Origin: Cristatella mucedo
Lineage: Eukaryota > Bryozoa > Phylactolaemata > Cristatellidae
Length of the DNA: 64,000 nt
Assembly (NCBI GenBank): GCA_009760855.2
Contig: WPIO01000062.1
Span: forward strand, 1,894,001 to 1,958,000
Reading direction: 5' to 3'
Notes under the pieces: model-generated
Told to the model about the DNA's origin: nothing
Database searches by the model: none
The model's input: the letters and a program-made list of their open reading frames with translations, nothing else
In this document: positions 58,841 to 64,000 of the stretch, in pieces
Numbering within the stretch: the stretch's first letter is position 1
Layout of the letters: each line of letters opens with the position of its first letter
Made by a program: the position numbers and the translations under genes

Positions 58841-59504
58841 CACTTGCATCGACCTACCAAGTGGTATTGGGTTAGTGTGCTAGTGATTGGCAGCAGGGGC
58901 ATGTATGGTTTTTTCTTCATCAGCCAAACTTAAAAGCATTGTGTGAAGTCAAGTCTGCATTGTCCATTTTCTGTCTGCCAGCTTTTATCGGTTGTCTGAT
59001 AAGCTCCACCCATGAGGAGTCGCCGGTCATTTGTGACCATCTCCGATATCTTTGGTCACCATCTTCCGACGGAATATATTCTCATAATTCGAGCTAAACG
59101 TGTCTCGTAAACAAGAACTTTAGTGTTACAGCAGTACTCCAGCTCAGTAAGGCGCCCGTGTTGTCATAAATGTATCCATGCTTATTGCCTTACGTGCCAT
59201 TTCTTTCAATGCAAAGGAGATGGGCACTCGAAGGCACTTCAGATTTATCCTCTGACCGTCACTTTCTGTCTTTACTCGGAAGTTGAACAAGACTGAACTT
59301 CATCTGACTGCCTGCCGAAAATAGACGGCACTTTCCAACAAGTTGGTGGTGTGTGTTTAAATGTCTATGAAAAACAAAGGGTGTTGACGTGACTTCAAAT
59401 AGATTTACAGTCGCACTTTCATGGCTAAATAATGCTCTTCTACCTAATGGCTGGGTATGCCATCTGATAGTATTTTTTAGGGGCAGCTTACCCTCCTTCC
59501 AAAT

Positions 59505-59615
59505 CTTGCCCTAGGATCGGAGAGTTTGAGTCTTGCTGGTGCTAAATCCTTTATTGCTAGCTGAAAGGCTTTTCGACCGCTATTTAAGAAGAGGCTATTA
59601 AATCAGTCGACCTTT
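59505..59615 (+). mobile_element. SINE family 2, copy f (degraded)
   Basis: GAGAGTTTGAGTCTTGCTGG in B-box position, AGGCTTTTCGACCGCTATTT, GAGGCTATTAAATCAG tail. Confidence 0.6.
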
Positions 59616-61360
59616 AATTACGCTAGATTTTTTCCGGACCTATGCCATCACACGTGGCTGCAGCCATGTCTTGGGCTGCCCCAAATGATAGTAATTGTTG
59701 GCACCGGTCGACTTGCTAGAAAAGGTAGAAAAGGAAATTATGTGCCTGTCTCAGCAGTTGGGTCCACACCACCAAAAGGCTGCCACTACCAAGAGTCGTT
59801 ACTAGCCCCGATCATGCCAGATGCAACTTGTGCATTTTATTCTGCAGCCTCTTTGCCCTTTTCACCCTCTGACATCGTATGATTTGTTCGTTGTTATTTC
59901 TCTGATCAAATCTATACTTTATATAGTTTGACTCCTTGAATCCTGGCAGTTGAGTCTATCTTGTTGTTGCATTTCTGCTGTCTGCTTCTGCCAGATGTCT
60001 CACACGTGGTACCGATAAAGATGCTGCATTAAGCCCTTTCTGTTTATGAGAGATTGAATTTTCACTGCGCACGCTATATTACTCACTAGAGAGGGCATTA
60101 TGTAATATAATCGCTATACAAATTACACACCATTGTGTCTCTGTAAGCTCGATTATGTAAAATAGATACTTGCTGTGGTTCAGGATTTGCGTAGACCGAC
60201 TTCTAACGGGTCTTGCCAGTGATAACTTGCAGAACACGCTTCTCGATTGTGCAGTGCTCCCAACAACTGCAGCAGCCCCCAAGTTCCACACTTTGGCTTC
60301 CCTTGAGCTGAAACTTGAGCTTGAAACTCGCATTAGATAGAAAGTGAGAGAGACAGACAGAGAGAGACAGAGAGCCTGACCTTCTAGCAGTTTCACCTTG
60401 ACTCCTAATGTCCAGCAAAGGATTTACAGGTGACTGCCTAGCCTCAGTTTATGCCAGCTTCTGACCGTGTGCTGCATTGGCTGGTAGTGGGGGATTGATT
60501 GTCCGGCCTAGGCAAAGTGGTTGGTCATATGTCGTTGGTCGAGGAATACGTGCAAGGATGCCATAGTTGGCTTCAGATCTTTCGAGATCGGCCACGGGTT
60601 TCTTCCACTCATTGTTGAGTGGTCATCATCCCTTCTCTCCCCCCCCCCCAGTTCGTCGGACCCATTCTGTTGCATCGTTTGTTGTGGCAGCAGGGGGAGC
60701 CCTGTGACCTGCCCAGGGAGCTCTTTAGGCACTCCACTCTAGTATTATGTATTATGTTTCACTCGGTCATCGGCAGCATCGAAGTGTAGCAGAGCCTCCG
60801 AGCATTTGATGGGGTGCCCAAGCCAGTGGGTGACCTGTCCACCAGTATAACGGTAGCTGGCCACCGTCGGAAATGGGTAGCTACCAAACTATGGGTGGGC
60901 TTGAGTAGTTGTGGGCGGGTTTATCCAGCAGGACGCATGTAGACTGGCTTGCTAGCAAGCCAACGAGAATCACGTGCGTAGCTTGCTCTCTTCGTCTGAG
61001 ATCCAGGAGCTCATTTTTGAACCACTCTCACTAACGTATCAGCAGCCAGCTGATGAACGAATTTGCTGCAGCAGTTTTTCGTTTGAAGACCCGAAGGTCT
61101 CCCGGTAGTTTCTGCTGTAGCTGTTAGCTGACTGTCAGTGCCTGCCCACCCAGCGTTGCTTTCTACCGGGCTGGCCATGCCTCGGTAGAAAGGCTTGCCG
61201 ACGATGGCTTGCCTGTTGCATCAGTGCAATGTGTGTGGAGAGGCAATAGTCAGCAGTCGAAGCCACTAGAAGTGTTGGTTCTGTTTTTGGCCTACTCTTT
61301 CATTTATTTGAGGCTCCAGCATTCAGCTCACCTGGGCATCTCTGCATCTATAAGCTTTGT

Positions 61361-61361
<1 letters not shown>

Positions 61362-61404
<43 letters not shown>
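61362..61404. repeat. (CA)n microsatellite
   Basis: About 21 CA dinucleotides upstream of the DLG L27 exon. Confidence 0.97.
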
Positions 61405-61406
<2 letters not shown>

Positions 61407-61772
61407 TTGTCACCGATACCGAAGCTGTCAGTCTGCAGCAGCCCCGGTCTATTCCCTCTGCATTGGCCACTTGCAGCTCGTGTGTCTCCCTTGCAATTTG
61501 TTCTTGAGGAGGTAGCTGACTGCGACTGTTGTGGGTGGCAGTAAGTTAGAATGGACTTGCTGCAGAGCTTGCTGAGTCCCTTCCCTGAGCTGAGCTCTAG
61601 AGTGCCCTAGTTAGACTAGGTTAGCTGTCGAGTTTGGTGGTTGTTTGGCAGTGGTAGGCAAAGAATTGAGACCATGTGACTCTCAAGGTCCTGTGAGTGG
61701 GTGGGGAGTGTAATCAAATTAGTCAGATATAGTCGCCAGACCTCAGTCTCACTTTTCGGTCACTGGCCGCAG

Positions 61773-62072
61773 GATCGGCCTTTGCCAGCGTGTTCCTGCT
61801 CATTCGCAGGGAAGACACTTGCTTGCAATTGGCCCAGCAGGTTACCACCGAACGTGAGTTCCTGGCAAGCCTCGGCCGCGATAGACTGCATGCAGCTTCT
61901 GAGCGGCGTGGCATGCATGCCACGTCCCACTCTCCTGTAGATGCACAGCGCACGCTGAGACTGCTTGAGGACTATCATGCACGAGTCAGCTCGTCTGGGG
62001 ACAAGGCATTGCAAACTGCAGTGAACAACGTCATTAAGATCTTCAAGAGCAAGCTCTTTGCTGGACTAGTTG
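61773..62072 (+). CDS. DLG: Discs-large (DLG) MAGUK, L27-domain exon (5' part of gene)
   Basis: From the ATG at 61913 the reading frame gives MHATSHSPVDAQRTLRLLED, then YHARVSSSGDKALQTAVNNV and IKIFKSKLFAGLV, ending at donor GTTG|GTGAGT. LLEDYHAR..S and the VI.IFKS.LF ending are hallmarks of the N-terminal L27 domain of DLG1/SAP97 and fly Dlg-S97. Known: this L27 mediates hetero-oligomerisation with scaffold partners and targets Dlg, with its later PDZ, SH3 and guanylate-kinase domains, to junctions and synapses. The frame stays open upstream to 61733, and an AG at 61771-61772 may be a real acceptor or may lie in 5' UTR, so an N-terminal extension is possible. It is head-to-head with WDR44. 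Downstream exons lie outside the window. Confidence 0.85.
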
Positions 62073-63261
62073 GTGAGTCGAGCGCAGCAGTCGAGTGCAG
62101 ATGGCTTCCATTTTTATAGCTTCCATTGTATCTTGTTCACTCGTTATCCCGAAGCGTCGCTCTCGCTGCTGTGAGACTTTGCCTGCTGACCGTAATTCGC
62201 AAAGTCGTCTCGTCGTCTGCTGTGCCTGCCTTGCTCGTTGTACTTGCGAGTTTGCCGAATTTCGGTGGTTCAGTGCATGCAATGCAGACAGCTGTGTGCA
62301 ACGGTAGGCTCTATTGGTCTAGTGCTAGCCTGCGATGGCCGACAAGGAGCGAGCAGCGAGGCTCGCAAAAGGGCAAACAAAATCTCGCCCAATGAGCCAG
62401 CCGAGCTCAGCATTTGATCATCGACCAAAGTTGGTTCCGTGACAGCTCTCTGCTGGCAGATTAAGAAGAAGACTCACTGGGCACGTGGTAGAGCCGATGT
62501 TGCTGAGTGTTTGTTGTTAATGTGCATTGCTCATTCAATTATTTGAGGTAAGATAAAGTAACTGCCTTTATGGAGGGTCTGCTATTGACAGGCATCAAGA
62601 GACATGCCAAGCAGGAGATGGAGCGAGGCCTGCAATTAGTTTCTTCAGGCATGCTACTAATCTTAGGCTGCTTACAGACTGCAAGTCATCTTGCCCTCCC
62701 CCACTCATTAGTTGCCAGTCGTGCAGACTAGTCGATATCAATTTGTATTCCTACAAGCTCCACTCACAGAGAAATCACCGGAAGGCCACTTTAATTTGGT
62801 AAGAAATGGCATCGAGTTTTTGGTCACTCTCCTCCCAAACAATATATCCTGGTAACTCGGGCTAGTGGTACGCTATAAAGAGTTTCTCTCACTGCAGGTT
62901 TCAATCATTGCCTCAACAGTTTAATCTGCCATTTCTTTCAATGCAAGTGCATCTGGTTCTCTAATTTGTTGATTCTCCATCCGTCTTGGCCAAGGAGTAG
63001 ACCCGGAGCTGTAGATCCAAGGAGTAGACCCATGCTGTAGATCCAAGGAGTAGACCCATGCTGGGCTCCGTTCGTCAACCGTCTGGTTAGAACCACTTCT
63101 TGCTCTGGTGAGGTAGGCCTCAGAGGCAGATGGAAGTTGGTTGCCTCTGTCTGTCGGAGCGGACAGTCTTTGCAAGCATTTGTGATATGCCTTCTCCTAC
63201 CAGACAGGGCCTTGCTAGGCACCTGCAATAGGTTATGATGTGGCCAGCGATACATTTTAGT
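62073..63261. other. DLG intron, largely unassigned
   Basis: Includes a 26-bp minisatellite at 62990-63062. No further exon of the MAGUK is recognised. Confidence 0.45.
62990..63062. repeat. 26-bp minisatellite, 2.7 copies
   Basis: Unit AAGGAGTAGACCCATGCTG plus TAGATCC; the first unit has GGAGCTG in place of ATGCTG. Confidence 0.92.
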
Positions 63262-64000
63262 TACTTACTATCTATGGGAAAACCAAGTGTAATTCAGAAA
63301 TTGGAAAGGCTAGCGGTCAAAATCGGCTCTGCCAGCATGTCTTCTGTTGAATCTGCACGAAATTTAGGTGCCATGTTCCAAAGTGACCTTTCGTTAGACG
63401 ACCATATCAGCTCCACAATCAAGTTGGCCTACTTTCAGCTACATAACATTGCTAAAATTCGGGCTTGTTTAAATAGGGATACCACATCTAAGTTGGTCCA
63501 TGCATTTGTGACATCTCATATTGACTTCTGTAACTCACTGCTTGCTGGCCTACCGGCGTGTGCAATCAGGCGCTTTCAGCTGGTGCGAAACTCTGCAGCT
63601 AGGCTTGTCAGTCGTGAGCATGGCAGTTGCCACATCACACCACTTCTCACCGACCTGCACTACCAGTCAAGCAACACATCGACTTAAAATTTTGTCACAC
63701 ACTTTTAGATCCCGTCATTCTTTGGCTCCAGCCTACCTATCTATCAGATCTACTCCCCCAGCAGGCAAAGCATCGTACCACCCGCTTTTCGGAAACTAAC
63801 TGTTTACCTATACCTCGTACAAACCACAAATCCTTTGGGGACCGTGCATTTAGTTGGTATGCTCCCAAAGCCTGGAACTCACTTCCAACTTGCATCACGA
63901 CATCTCCTGACTTGACCACATTTAAAAAGAAATTGAAAACACCTATTTATGACAGCATTTAGTGGGTCACTATGATTCGTCCTGTGTGTGCTTATGCATG
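63262..64000 (+). mobile_element. LINE A, RT C-terminal half, cut by window end
   Basis: Reads MGKPSVIQKLERLAVKIGSA, SDLSLDDHISSTIKLAYFQL, ACLNRDTTSKLVHAFVTSHI, LPACAIRRFQLVRNSAARLV, then after a frameshift at about 63665 IPRTNHKSFGDRAFSWYAPK and AWNSLPTCITTSP, then the 3' UTR start. Well preserved apart from the shift. Confidence 0.92.

Larger units (their letters stand above)
57561..61772. other. Intergenic or DLG 5' UTR/intron sequence
   Basis: It holds two degenerate SINE2 copies (58695-58840, 59505-59615) and a CA-repeat (61362-61404). No exon is recognised. Any upstream DLG exon would be 5' UTR or an alternative N-terminus that I cannot identify. Confidence 0.5.

Overview
This is animal nuclear DNA from an invertebrate whose phylum I cannot fix from the sequence. 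Protein-coding sequence is split into short exons with GT..AG introns. Both identifiable genes are animal-type: a WDR44 (rabphilin-11-like) ortholog with a VAP-binding FFAT-like motif, and a Discs-large (DLG) MAGUK with its N-terminal L27 domain. Everything else is repeat-rich, dominated by CR1/L2-type non-LTR retrotransposons (LINEs) and tRNA-derived SINEs.

The minus strand from 57157 down to 9920 holds one complete gene. I assembled 19 coding exons for the WDR44 ortholog. Codon phase is consistent across all 18 junctions, and the total is 2988 nt (995 codons plus stop). The N-terminal exons encode the FFAT-like motif and a coiled coil, then a proline-rich/basic patch, then a conserved pre-WD region. 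A seven-bladed WD40 propeller fills the C-terminal half. Introns reach 9.2 kb and are packed with mobile elements. On the plus strand a DLG-like gene lies head-to-head with WDR44. Only its L27 exon (61773-62072) is recognised; later exons fall beyond the window.

Region by region: 1-6010 carries an unclassified repeat present twice, one copy split by a LINE. 6100-8030 is a degenerate tandem array of about 174-bp units. 8525-9090 is a nested LINE pair just past the WDR44 3' end. 9920-57157 is WDR44 with its element-filled introns. 57158-61772 is the shared upstream region. 62073-64000 is DLG intron with a LINE running off the window end.

Mobile elements: LINE family A is the commonest (YADD reverse transcriptase, a 3' hairpin with core GCGCC..GGCGC, an ATT-repeat tail). 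LINE family B has endonuclease plus RT and an ACATT-repeat tail. SINE family 1 has pol III A/B boxes and a 3' end that mimics LINE A. SINE family 2 is a separate tRNA-like family with another tail. There are also two Tc1/mariner transposase remnants, a Ty3/gypsy integrase remnant and a 28S rRNA fragment inside WDR44 intron 6. The most unusual structures are the coiled-coil N-terminus of WDR44, the SINE1/LINE A shared 3' hairpin, a LINE B copy inserted inside the GVPQ/GSVLG codons of another LINE B, a perfect 56-bp palindrome in a LINE B copy, the 174-bp array and the 28S insertion.
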